A stretch of 64,000 nt of DNA. It comes from Acidimicrobiales bacterium. GTDB lineage: Bacteria > Actinomycetota > Acidimicrobiia > Acidimicrobiales > Iamiaceae. Location: assembly GCA_035630295.1 (NCBI GenBank), contig DASQKY010000051.1:1-64000 (forward strand), read 5' to 3'. The position numbers and the translations under genes are program-made. Below the pieces are notes generated by a model. It had not been told where the DNA came from. It worked only from the letters and a program-made list of their open reading frames with translations, and searched no databases. Position 1 is the stretch's first letter; every line of letters starts with the position of its first letter. Shown here in pieces: positions 50,677-59,195 of this stretch.

Positions 50677-53132
50677 GGGTCGCGGTGGTGGCGCCGGCGC
50701 CCGTGCCGCCGGTGTACGGAGGGGCGGAGCGAGCCGTCGACGGCCTGCACGCCGCGGTGGCGCGCCTCACCCCCCACCAGGTGGAGACGGTGAGGGTCCC
50801 GGTGGACGAGTCCCACCTGCCGGGCCTGGTGGCCGGCTACCGGGCCTTCTGGGAGCTGGACCTGGGCCGGTTCGACCGGGTGGTCACGGCCAAGTACCCG
50901 GCCTGGTTGGTGCGCCACCCGCACCACACCGTGCTGATGTTCCACCCCCTGCGGGGGCTCTACGACCACTACCACCTCTTCGGCCGGCCCCGTCGCGCCG
51001 AGCCCACCACGCCGGCCACCGCGGCCCTGGTCGCCCTGCTCCGGGCCGGTCCCGACCCGGGCCGGGTGCCCGAGCTGTTCGCCCGCTGGGACGAGATCCT
51101 CGACCGCGTCGGGCCCGACCACCCGGACCTGGTGTTCCCCGGCCCCCTGGCCCGGGCCGTGGTGCGGTGGCTCGACACGGTGGCCCTCACCCCGCCGGCC
51201 ACCCGTCGCCACCTGGCCCTGTCCCGCACGGTGGCCTCCCGGCCGGGCTACCTGCCCCCGGGGGTGGTGCCCCGGGTCCTGCGCCTGCCCGGCGACCTGG
51301 GGCCGCCGCCGGACCCGGTGCCCCGGGCCGATCCCGCGCTGCTGTTCACCGCCTCCCGCCTCGACGGGGGCAAGCGCCTGGACCTGCTGGTGGCGGCCAT
51401 GGCCCACGTCCCGGGCCCGGCCCGCCTGCACATCGCCGGCACCGGCCCCGAGGGCGACCGGCTCCGGCGCCAGGCCGCCCCCGACGGTCGCATCTCCTTC
51501 CTGGGGTTCGTGCCCGACGACGAGCTGCGGGCCGGCTACGCCGCGGCCACCGCCGTGCCCTTCGTGCCCGACGACGAGGACCTGGGCCTGGTCACCCTGG
51601 AGGCCTTCTCCCAGGGCACGCCGGTGGTCACCTGCCGGGACTCGGGGGGCCCGACCGAGCTGGTGGTCGACGGGGTGCACGGCCGGGTGGTGGAGGCCGA
51701 CCCCGTGGCCCTGGGGCGGGCCCTGGCCGGCCTGGTGGCCGATCCGGCGGCGGCGGCGGCCATGGGCCGAGCCGGGCGGGCCCGGGGCGCCCTGGTCTCC
51801 TGGCCGGGGGCCGTGGCCACGCTGCTGGCCGACGACGACGACACCGGCACCGACGCCGCCCCCCGCCCGCCGGCCACCGCTCGACGTCGCCCACCGGGGC
51901 GGCCCCGGGTGGTGGTGGCCACCACCTTCCCCCTGGACGGGCGGGTCGGCGGGGGCCAGCTCCGGGCCCGCCACCTCTACGGCCACCTGGCCCCGGACCT
52001 GGAGGTCGAGGTGGTGGCCCTGGGCCTGGCCGACGACCCGGAGGGGACGGTGGACCTCGGGCCCGGGTTCACCCAGACCACCGTCCGCCGGTCCGAGGCC
52101 CACCGGGCCGTCGCCGACCGGCTGGGGACCGAGGTCGGCCTGCCCGTCACCGACGTCCTGGCCGGCACCGACATCGCCCTCACCCCCGCCTACCTCGACG
52201 CGCTGCGCCGGGCGGCCGACGGCGCCTCCGCCGTCGTCGTGGCCGAGCCCTACCTGCACCCCGCCGTCCGGGAGGCGGGCCTCGAGCTCCCCCTGGTCTA
52301 CGACGCCTTCAACGACGAGCGGGCCCTGAAGGCCCGGGCCCTCCCCGACACGCCGCGGGGCCGGGCCGTCCTCGGCCTGGTCGAGGCCATCGAGGGCGAC
52401 GCGGTGGCCGGCGCCGCCCACGTCACCACCACCTCGGCCGCCGACGCCGCCGCCCTGGCCGACCGGTACGGGCGGGCCCCGGCCGACATCACCGTGGTGC
52501 CCAACGGCACCGCGGTGCCGGCCGAGGCGCCGTCGCCGGCCCGGCGGCGGGCCCGCTCGGAGCGGTGGCGGGGCTGGTGGCCCGCCGGCGACCCGGCCCG
52601 CCCGTCGCACCTGGCCGTGTTCCTGGGCTCGTGGCACCCGCCCAACATCGACGCCGCCGAGCTGCTGGTCGAGGTGGCAGCCTGCGTGCCGGCCGTGCAG
52701 TTCCTCTCGGTCGGGCACCACGGCCTGGCCTTCGCCGGCCGCCGCCTCCCGGCCAACGTCCGCTTCACCGGCGAGGTGCCGGACCGGCTGCGGGTCGGCC
52801 TGCTGGGCGCCGCCGACCTGGCCCTGAACCCCATGCGCACCGGCTCGGGCACCAACCTCAAGCTGCTGGAGTTCCTGGCCTGGCGACTCCCGGTGGTGTC
52901 GACCCCGTTCGGGGCCCGGGGCATCGACGTGGCCGACGGTGAGCACCTGCGCCTGGCCGAGCCCGCCGACCTGGCCGAGGCGGTGATCGAGACCGTGTCC
53001 GACCCGGAGGGGGCGGCGACCCGGGCCGCCGCCGGGCGGCGGTTGGTGGCCGAGCGCCACGCCTGGCCCGTGCTGGCCCGGGACCTGGCCGCCGTGCTCG
53101 GCCGGGTCGGGGTGGCCGTGCCGTCGGCCTAG
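50673..53132 (+). CDS. Tandem fusion of two GT4-like glycosyltransferases
   Basis: 819 residues. Half one (1-388) begins MRVAVVAPAPVPPVYGGAE and contains LLFTASRLDGGKRLDLLVAAM and EDLGLVTLEAFSQGTPVV. A Pro/Arg/Asp linker (about 389-412) joins half two (413-810) with RVVVATTFPLDGRVGGGQLRARHLYGHL, VFLGSWHPPNIDAAELL and NPMRTGSGTNLKLLEFLAWRLPVV. Both halves keep donor-domain features, so one chain may add two sugars in sequence. Start ATG 50673 overlaps the upstream stop. The stop shares CTAG with the convergent glycosyltransferase. Confidence 0.88.
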   Translation: MRVAVVAPAPVPPVYGGAERAVDGLHAAVARLTPHQVETVRVPVDESHLPGLVAGYRAFWELDLGRFDRVVTAKYPAWLVRHPHHTVLMFHPLRGLYDHYHLFGRPRRAEPTTPATAALVALLRAGPDPGRVPELFARWDEILDRVGPDHPDLVFPGPLARAVVRWLDTVALTPPATRRHLALSRTVASRPGYLPPGVVPRVLRLPGDLGPPPDPVPRADPALLFTASRLDGGKRLDLLVAAMAHVPGPARLHIAGTGPEGDRLRRQAAPDGRISFLGFVPDDELRAGYAAATAVPFVPDDEDLGLVTLEAFSQGTPVVTCRDSGGPTELVVDGVHGRVVEADPVALGRALAGLVADPAAAAAMGRAGRARGALVSWPGAVATLLADDDDTGTDAAPRPPATARRRPPGRPRVVVATTFPLDGRVGGGQLRARHLYGHLAPDLEVEVVALGLADDPEGTVDLGPGFTQTTVRRSEAHRAVADRLGTEVGLPVTDVLAGTDIALTPAYLDALRRAADGASAVVVAEPYLHPAVREAGLELPLVYDAFNDERALKARALPDTPRGRAVLGLVEAIEGDAVAGAAHVTTTSAADAAALADRYGRAPADITVVPNGTAVPAEAPSPARRRARSERWRGWWPAGDPARPSHLAVFLGSWHPPNIDAAELLVEVAACVPAVQFLSVGHHGLAFAGRRLPANVRFTGEVPDRLRVGLLGAADLALNPMRTGSGTNLKLLEFLAWRLPVVSTPFGARGIDVADGEHLRLAEPADLAEAVIETVSDPEGAATRAAAGRRLVAERHAWPVLARDLAAVLGRVGVAVPSA

Positions 53133-54400
53133 CGGCGCCGGCCCCCGCCGCCCAGGTCGGTCACGCCCCGGGCCAGGGCGGCCCCGAAGGCGTCCCAGGT
53201 GAAGCCCTCGGCCCACCGGGCCCCGGCCTCGGCGTCGGCCCGCTTCTGGTCCTCGGGCCGGTCCAGCACGGTGGCGATGGCCTCGGCCAGCGCCGGCCAC
53301 GTCCCCTCGCACAGGTAGCGGTTGGGGCCGCCCAGCTCGGAGATGGACGTGGTGTCGAAGGTGACGACGGTGCAGCCGGTGGCCACCGCCTCCACCACCG
53401 GGAGGCCGAAGCCCTCGTGCTCGGTGGGGAAGACGAAGGCCTCGGCCCGCCGGTAGAGCCAGGCCCGCTCGGTCGGGCTGACGAAGCCCAGGAGGTGGAT
53501 GTCCTCGGCGTAGGACGACTCCTCGATGGCCCGGCGGGCCGACTCGGTGAAGATGGTGTGGAGCCCCTGGAAGTCGTAGCCGGCGAAGACCAGCTTCAGG
53601 TCCCGGCCCCGGGCCCGCAGGTCGTTGAACGCGGTGATCAGCAGGTCGATGCGGCGGCGCTCGTCGACCCCGCCCATGAAGAACAGGAAGGGGTGCCGGT
53701 CGAGGCCCTCGCCCTCCATGCGGGCCTGCTCCAGGACGTCGAGGTCGCCGGCCCGCAGGGCCTCGGGGTCGTGGCCCAGGTGGGCCACCTCGATCTTGTC
53801 CCCCACGCCGGTCACCCCCCGGGACCGGGCCAGCTCGGCCGTGGTCCGGGCGGTGTGCTCGGAGATGGCCAGCACCCGGCCCGCCTTGCGGAGGGCGTCG
53901 ACCACGCCCCGCTCGTAGGCCTCGCGCCCCAGGGCCCGCTGGGCCGACAGGCGCAGGCCCAGGCCGGCCTGGCGGGCGGCCCGGTAGGTGGGCCGGTAGG
54001 CCAGGGGGTAGCGGTCGCCCAGCAGGACGGGGATCTGGTCGTACACCACCACCACGGTGGCGGGCTCGGGCGGCACGCCGAGGGCCGAGTCGAACTGGAC
54101 GAACACGTCGCAGGCCTCGGCGATGGTGCGGCTCTGGCCGGCGCTGAGGCCGCCCTTCAGGCGCTGGGCCCGGCCCCAGCGGGGGGTGGCCAGGTCCACG
54201 GTGGCGGCCACCCGGTCACTGGCCCCGACCTGGTCCAGCACCCCCTCCACCGCCGGCCCGGCCGGGTCGGTGAAGAGGACGAAGCGGTCCTCGTCCGGCA
54301 GGGAGGCGGCCAGGTGCCGGCACCCCTCCCGAACCACCTGGCCGATGCCGCGGAACTGGTGGCCGATCTGCATGGCCCGGAAGTCGAAGCCGACCCTCAC
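53129..54400 (-). CDS. GT4-family glycosyltransferase
   Basis: 423-residue GT-B enzyme: VGFDFRAMQIGHQFRGIGQVVRE at the start, VVVYDQIPVLLGDRYPLAY, FLFFMGGVDERRRIDLLITAFNDL, and FPTEHEGFGLPVVEAVATGCTVV with the donor-phosphate EGFGLP block. The acceptor domain is somewhat longer than in the neighbouring enzyme. GTG 54400 overlaps the stop of the upstream glycosyltransferase (GTGA), so both act from one transcript, probably adding successive sugars to the same glycan (inference). Confidence 0.88.
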   Translation of the reverse strand: MRVGFDFRAMQIGHQFRGIGQVVREGCRHLAASLPDEDRFVLFTDPAGPAVEGVLDQVGASDRVAATVDLATPRWGRAQRLKGGLSAGQSRTIAEACDVFVQFDSALGVPPEPATVVVVYDQIPVLLGDRYPLAYRPTYRAARQAGLGLRLSAQRALGREAYERGVVDALRKAGRVLAISEHTARTTAELARSRGVTGVGDKIEVAHLGHDPEALRAGDLDVLEQARMEGEGLDRHPFLFFMGGVDERRRIDLLITAFNDLRARGRDLKLVFAGYDFQGLHTIFTESARRAIEESSYAEDIHLLGFVSPTERAWLYRRAEAFVFPTEHEGFGLPVVEAVATGCTVVTFDTTSISELGGPNRYLCEGTWPALAEAIATVLDRPEDQKRADAEAGARWAEGFTWDAFGAALARGVTDLGGGGRRR

Positions 54401-55569
54401 CGCGCCCACCCCCCGGCGGTGGCCAGCGAGCCCAGCAGCACCTGGGCCGAGTCTCGCCAGTCGTAGCGGTCCACGTTGGCCAGGCCCCGCTCGACCATGG
54501 CCGCCCGGGCCCCGTCGTCCATCTCCAGCACGGCCCGCAGGCCCTCGGCGATGGGCTCGGGGGCGCTCACGTCGACCAGGCGGGCCGCCCCTCCCGCCAC
54601 CTCGGGCATGACCGAGGCGTCGCTCACCACCACCGGGGTCTGGCAGGCCATGGACTCCAGCGGGGGCATGCCGAAGCCCTCGTACACGCTGACGTAGGCG
54701 GAGCACCGGGCCCCGCTGTAGAGGGCGGCCAGATGGCGGTCCTCCACGCAGCCCAGCAGCACCTTGACCCGGTGGCCGGCGTCGATCGCCTCCTGGGCCC
54801 GGGCCCGGATCTCGTGCTCCCGCCACGCCCCCGCCCCCACCAGGACGAGGGTCAGGTCGCCGGCCACCTCCCGGGGCAGGGCGCAGAAGGCGTCGATCAG
54901 CCGCACCTGGTTCTTGCGGGGCTCGATGTTGCCCACCGACAGGACGTAGTCGCCGTAGATGCCGTGGGCCCGCGTCACCTCGGCCACCTCCCGGGCCGAG
55001 CGGCGGTAGAAGCGCACCCGGTCCACCGCGCAGCCCACCACGTCGATCCGGTCACGGGGCGTGCCGTAGTGGGTGGCGATCTCGTCGGCCATGGTGCCGG
55101 TCAGGGCCGTGACCCGGTCGGAGCGCTCCACGCTGCGGCGCACGGCCCGGCGCAGGAACCGCCCGTTGTCGGCGTCCGCGAACTGGGGCAGCACCTCGAA
55201 GGACAGGTCGTGCACGGCCGTCACCGACGGGCTGCCGGCCAGGGGCCAGCGCACGAAGTTGGGGAAGAAGTAGGTGGCCCGGCCGAACAGGCGGTCCATG
55301 GGGGGCAGCCGGTCCCCGACGATCAGGCGGCGCTGGACGCTGAGGGGGAGGGGGACGGCCAGGGGGCGGATGCGCCGGAACCGGAAGGGGGCCAGGCGGG
55401 GGATCCGCTTGACCGGCACGGCGATGCGGGCGTCGACGTCGGAGCGCTCGGCCAGCAGCTCGTCGAGGCCCCGCAGCACGCCGCTGGCGTACTGGCCGAC
55501 CCCGCTGAAGTGGTCGTCGACCAGGGCCTGGCCGTCGATGACGAGGCGGTGCCGGGCTCCCCGGGCCAT
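54397..55569 (-). CDS. GT4-family glycosyltransferase, coupled to a leader peptide
   Basis: 390 residues. HRLVIDGQALVDDHFSGVGQY, YFFPNFVRWPLAGSP, VTAVHDLSFEVLPQF, YVLSVGNIEPRKNQVRLIDAF and SVYEGFGMPPLESMACQTPVVV are typical of GT4 mannosyltransferase-like enzymes. ATG 55569 has no ribosome-binding site but overlaps the stop of a 27-codon upstream frame as TGATG, so it is likely reached by termination-reinitiation. TTG 55572 is a weaker alternative. It is coupled downstream to the glycosyltransferase at 54400. Confidence 0.88.
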   Translation of the reverse strand: MARGARHRLVIDGQALVDDHFSGVGQYASGVLRGLDELLAERSDVDARIAVPVKRIPRLAPFRFRRIRPLAVPLPLSVQRRLIVGDRLPPMDRLFGRATYFFPNFVRWPLAGSPSVTAVHDLSFEVLPQFADADNGRFLRRAVRRSVERSDRVTALTGTMADEIATHYGTPRDRIDVVGCAVDRVRFYRRSAREVAEVTRAHGIYGDYVLSVGNIEPRKNQVRLIDAFCALPREVAGDLTLVLVGAGAWREHEIRARAQEAIDAGHRVKVLLGCVEDRHLAALYSGARCSAYVSVYEGFGMPPLESMACQTPVVVSDASVMPEVAGGAARLVDVSAPEPIAEGLRAVLEMDDGARAAMVERGLANVDRYDWRDSAQVLLGSLATAGGWAR

Positions 55570-55652
55570 CAACGGCCGGCCCCGGGGCAGGGGGCGGCCC
55601 CGGTCCCGGTGCGGGCCGCTGACGTCCGTCGAATCGTCCGCCGCTGGTGCAT
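55569..55652 (-). CDS. Candidate leaderless leader peptide (27 aa)
   Basis: ATG 55652 opens a 27-residue Arg/Gly/Ala-rich frame (start MHQRRTIRR) whose TGA shares its A with ATG 55569 of the glycosyltransferase. TAGCCT lies 7 bases upstream, so its mRNA would start at or next to the ATG. No Shine-Dalgarno exists for either frame. Geometry is seen; translation is inferred. Confidence 0.5.
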   Translation of the reverse strand: MHQRRTIRRTSAARTGTGAAPCPGAGR

Positions 55653-55659
55653 CCGGGCG

Positions 55660-55665
55660 AGGCTA
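55660..55665 (-). promoter_or_regulatory. -10 element (TAGCCT) for the leader-glycosyltransferase transcript
   Basis: TAGCCT on the minus strand, 7 bases before ATG 55652. Confidence 0.5.
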
Positions 55666-55777
55666 GCGTCCCGTCCCGACCCCCCCGGCGGGGCGGCGGC
55701 TCACGGGGGAGGCGCACCTGCCGATGGCTGGGGGGGCGGTCCGACCCGAGGCGCCGGCCGCGGCGCGAGGAGACGTG

Positions 55778-57973
55778 ATGACGACCAGGCACCAGCGCCG
55801 TCGACCCTGGACGGCGGCCCTCGCCGTCCTGCTGGCCCTGGCCAGCGCCACCGCGCCCGCCGCCCCGGCCGGGGCGGTCCCCTCCCCTCCCGCCGGCCAG
55901 GCCCCGGGCCAGCCCGCCCCCCGGGCCACGGCCACGCTGCGCCTGTCCCGCAACCTCGACCACGTCCTGCGAGGCAACTACGACGGCGACGGCTCGGCGG
56001 CGTCGTTCTCGTCCCCGGCGGTCACCGACGTCACCGGCGACGGCGTGGCCGAGGTGGTGACGGCCACCGTCGACGGGTGGGTCATCGCCTTCCGGGCCGA
56101 CGGGTCCCGCCTGTGGGACACCGACCTGGGCCGCACCTCCATCCAGTCGTCGCCGGCGGTGGCCGACATGACCGGCGACGGGCGCCCCGACGTGGTGGTG
56201 GGCACCCTCGACGGCCGGGTCGTCCTCCTCGACGGCCCCTCCGGGGGGCGCCTCCGCACCTTCGGGGACGGGGGGCCCCAGGGCTGCCTGCCCATCTGCT
56301 TCCCGCGGGGCTTCCACGCCACGCCGGCCCTGGGTGACGTCAACGGCGACCGCCGGCCCGACATCGTGGCCGCCAGCTACAACCACCACGTCTACGCCTG
56401 GACCGCGGGCGGCACGCTGCTGTTCCGCCGCAACCTGTACGACACCATCTGGTCCTCCCCCGTCATCGCCGACATCGACCGCAACGGCACCAACGAGATC
56501 GTGGTGGGCAGCGACGTCGACGCCAGCAACGCCGTCCTGGGCGGCCCCAGCGGCGGCCTGGTCTGGGTCCTGAACCGCAGCGGCAGCACCTATGGCGGCT
56601 ACCCCAAGCGCTTCGCCGGCCAGGTCATCTGGTCGTCGCCGGCGGTGGGCGACATCAACGCCGACGGCAACGTCGACATCGTGGTGGGCTCGGGCGTCTA
56701 CTACCCCAACCCCAACGGCTGGAAGGTCATCGCCATCACCGGGCGCACCGGCCGGGCCGTGCCCGGCTGGCCGGCGGCCACCAACGGCCGGGTCATGGGC
56801 TCGCCCGCCCTCGGGGACCTCACCGGCGACGGGCGGCCCGAGGTGGTGGTCACCTCCGAGGGCGGCTACCTGTACGCCTTCAACGGCAACGGCAGCCGGC
56901 GCTGGGCGGCGTGCGACCGCACGAACGGCAGCGGCTGCAACCCCGGCGGGGCCGGGACCCACTCCAGCCCGGCCATCGCCGACGTGGACGGGGACGGCCA
57001 GGCCGAGGTGGTCTCGGCCCTGGAGTTCACCCTGCGGGTCTACTCCGGCTCCACCGGCACCGTGGAGGACGCCCTGTCCCTGGGCAGCGGGTCCACCCAC
57101 GTGGTCCCGTCGACCACGCCCAGCATCGGGGAGATCGGGGGCCGGACCTTCATCGCCTACCAGGAGCACGTCCGCCGGGGCCACAGCCAGCCCTACGGCC
57201 GGGCCAACGACGTGCACCGGGTCCAGCTCCTGACCACCGACCAGGGGATGTGCGCGGCGCCGTGGGCCACGTTCAAGGCCAACGCCGGGCGCGGCGCCCG
57301 GTTCAGCACCGCCCCGCCCCGCTGGACGCCGTTCACCTGCCCGGCCGCCTTCGTGGACCAGCAGTACCGCGACTTCCTGGGCCGGGCCGCCGACGACCCC
57401 GGGCGCGCCTACTGGACGGCGCGCCTGCACCACGGCACCCGCAGCGGGTCGTGGGTCATCAACGCCTTCATCCGCACCCCCGAGTTCGAGGACGTGATCG
57501 CCCCCGTGGTCCGGGCCCACTTCGGCATCGGCGGCACCTACCCGACCTCCGCCGCCGCGGTGCGGGCCGACGCCAGCCGCCTCCGCCAGGGCACGCCGCT
57601 GGCCACCGTGGCCCAGGACCTGATCGACGCCCACCCCACGACGGCGAACCTGACCGACGAGCAGTTCGTCGACGCCGTCTACCGCAACGCCCTGGGCCGG
57701 GCGCCCACCGCCCAGGAGCTGGCCACCGAGACCGGGCGGCTCGCCTCCGGCACCACCCGGGGGGCCCTGGTGGCCCGGGTGGCCGAGGGCCCCACCGCCA
57801 CCGGCCGCCTCCAGCCCTCGGTGGACGTCACCATGCTCTACCTGGGGATGCTCGACCGGCCGCCCGACGCCAGCGGCTTCGCCCACTGGGTGCCGGTCAC
57901 CCGCCGGGACGGGCCCGACCGCCTCATCCGGGGCTTCCAGACCTCGGCCGAGTACCGGGACCGGGTCACCTGA
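55778..57973 (+). CDS. Secreted seven-blade FG-GAP beta-propeller with three DUF4214-like repeats
   Basis: 731 residues. The signal peptide (about 1-33; basic HQRRRP then WTAALAVLLALASATAPA) is followed by seven FG-GAP/VCBS repeats (about 75-440), each built like SSPAVADMTGDGRPDVVVGT with a DxxGDG calcium-type loop (degenerate in blade 4), giving an integrin-alpha-like propeller. A Cys-containing spacer and three DUF4214-like repeats (about 520-731; VYRNALGRAPTAQEL; GMLDRPPDASGFAHW) follow. Likely a wall-associated binding protein. ATG 55778 has GAGGAG 5 bases upstream; the earlier ATG 55724 would spoil the signal peptide. Confidence 0.88.
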   Translation: MTTRHQRRRPWTAALAVLLALASATAPAAPAGAVPSPPAGQAPGQPAPRATATLRLSRNLDHVLRGNYDGDGSAASFSSPAVTDVTGDGVAEVVTATVDGWVIAFRADGSRLWDTDLGRTSIQSSPAVADMTGDGRPDVVVGTLDGRVVLLDGPSGGRLRTFGDGGPQGCLPICFPRGFHATPALGDVNGDRRPDIVAASYNHHVYAWTAGGTLLFRRNLYDTIWSSPVIADIDRNGTNEIVVGSDVDASNAVLGGPSGGLVWVLNRSGSTYGGYPKRFAGQVIWSSPAVGDINADGNVDIVVGSGVYYPNPNGWKVIAITGRTGRAVPGWPAATNGRVMGSPALGDLTGDGRPEVVVTSEGGYLYAFNGNGSRRWAACDRTNGSGCNPGGAGTHSSPAIADVDGDGQAEVVSALEFTLRVYSGSTGTVEDALSLGSGSTHVVPSTTPSIGEIGGRTFIAYQEHVRRGHSQPYGRANDVHRVQLLTTDQGMCAAPWATFKANAGRGARFSTAPPRWTPFTCPAAFVDQQYRDFLGRAADDPGRAYWTARLHHGTRSGSWVINAFIRTPEFEDVIAPVVRAHFGIGGTYPTSAAAVRADASRLRQGTPLATVAQDLIDAHPTTANLTDEQFVDAVYRNALGRAPTAQELATETGRLASGTTRGALVARVAEGPTATGRLQPSVDVTMLYLGMLDRPPDASGFAHWVPVTRRDGPDRLIRGFQTSAEYRDRVT

Positions 57974-58466
57974 GCGGGGTCACCTCGCGCAGGATCCCGG
58001 TGTCCACCTCGTAGACGAAGCCCCGCACGTTCTCCCGGTGCGGGACGAACGGGCTGGCCCGGATGCGGGCCATGCTCTGGCGGACGTCGGCCTCCAGGTC
58101 CACGAAGGCCTCCACCGCCCACGAGGGCCGGATCCCGGTCTCCTCCTCGATCTCCCGCTTGAAGTCGTCGTCGGTGAGGGTCAGCATCCCGCAGTCGGTG
58201 TGGTGGATGAGGATGATCTCCTCGGTGCCCAGGCGTCGCTGGGAGATGGCCAGGGACCGGATCATGTCGTCGGTGACCACGCCGCCGGCGTTGCGGATCA
58301 TGTGGGCGTCGCCCTGGTCCAGGCCGAGGATGCCGAACAGGTCCAGCCGCGAGTCCATGCAGGCCAGGACGGTCAGCTTCCGGGCCGGCCGCAGCGGCCG
58401 GCCCGCGGAGGAGAAGCTCGCCGCGTACCGCGCGTTGTTGGCCAGGAGCTCGTCGGTCGCCGTCAT
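57966..58466 (-). CDS. Beta-class carbonic anhydrase
   Basis: 166-residue beta-carbonic anhydrase interconverting CO2 and bicarbonate. Zinc ligands C36 (CMDSR, with the D38-R40 dyad), H89 and C92 (HHTDCGM) are all present, and the length and RNAGGVVTDDMIRSLAISQ segment match the mycobacterial Rv1284-like type. Cytoplasmic, no signal peptide. ATG 58466 has no strong ribosome-binding site (GGGGACC nearby) and no clear TANNNT hexamer. The 3' end overlaps the convergent propeller gene by 8 bases. Confidence 0.93.
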   Translation of the reverse strand: MTATDELLANNARYAASFSSAGRPLRPARKLTVLACMDSRLDLFGILGLDQGDAHMIRNAGGVVTDDMIRSLAISQRRLGTEEIILIHHTDCGMLTLTDDDFKREIEEETGIRPSWAVEAFVDLEADVRQSMARIRASPFVPHRENVRGFVYEVDTGILREVTPLR

Positions 58467-58547
58467 GGGTGGTCCCCGTCCTCGCAGACGATGTCGGCCG
58501 GATCATGGCCCGCTGCCCCGGCCGCGGGCCAACTCGGCCGGCCGGAC

Positions 58548-59195
58548 CTACGGCCCCTTGGGGCCGCGGCACTCGGCGATGAGCCAGGGGAAGGACGGGT
58601 GGAGCTCGACGTCGCGGAAGCCCCGCCGCAACGCCCGCACCAGCTTCTTGGGGGTGAAGGCCTGGACGTGCTCGGGGTCGTTGCCGAACCGGCGCACGTT
58701 CTTGCCCCGGCCCAGGTTGCCGAGCCGGAACCACGGCTCCCACGGCACCGAGACCACGCACCGGCCCCGGGTGATGCGGGCCAGCTCCAGCACCGCCGGC
58801 CGGTAGCGGGGCAGGTGCTCGAGCAGCTCGATGCAGGTCACCAGGTCGGCGCAGTCGTCGGGGAAGGGCAGCATGCCGGCGTCGCCGGAGACCGGGGCCA
58901 GCCAGTCGAGGCGCTGGCGGGCGGCCCGGGCCTTGTCCAGGCGATACTCCAGGCCGACCGCCGGGTGCCCGCCCGGGACCATGCGCTCCAGGGCCAGGCC
59001 CTCGCCCACGCCCACGTCGACGACCACGCCCGACACGTCGCCCAGCACGCTGTGCACCTCGTCCATCCAGCGCCCCAGCAGGCGCTGCACCACCGGGTTG
59101 GTCGTGCCGTACTTGGCCGCGTCCTGCCCGGCCGCCTCGGCCGGGGCGCCGGGGGCCAGGCCGATGGTGGTGCCGGTGGTGGCTCGGGGGCTCAC
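58548..59195 (-). CDS. Class I SAM-dependent methyltransferase
   Basis: 215 residues. SAM motif I is VVVDVGVGEGLAL (about 58-70), followed by VGLEYRLDKA (motif II acidic residue), DAGMLPFPDDCADLVTCIELLEHLP (motifs III-IV) and a C-terminal FRDVELHPSFPW. The N-terminal AAKYGTTNPVVQRLLGRWMDEV is typical of lipid/sugar methyltransferases next to glycosyltransferase-2 genes. GTG 59195 overlaps the stop of that glycosyltransferase (GTGA). Substrate probably a polyprenyl-linked sugar or its product (inference). Confidence 0.85.
   Translation of the reverse strand: MSPRATTGTTIGLAPGAPAEAAGQDAAKYGTTNPVVQRLLGRWMDEVHSVLGDVSGVVVDVGVGEGLALERMVPGGHPAVGLEYRLDKARAARQRLDWLAPVSGDAGMLPFPDDCADLVTCIELLEHLPRYRPAVLELARITRGRCVVSVPWEPWFRLGNLGRGKNVRRFGNDPEHVQAFTPKKLVRALRRGFRDVELHPSFPWLIAECRGPKGP

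Noticed and set aside
46989-53312. A 2107-codon open frame on the minus strand
   Set aside because: It runs antisense across the glycosyltransferase, amidase and coiled-coil genes and has no recognisable domain; long spurious frames are expected at this GC content. The same applies to many other long antisense frames in the window.
55724-55777. ATG 55724 as the start of the propeller gene
   Set aside because: It would put 18 residues before the signal peptide and has no ribosome-binding site, while ATG 55778 has GAGGAG at the right distance.
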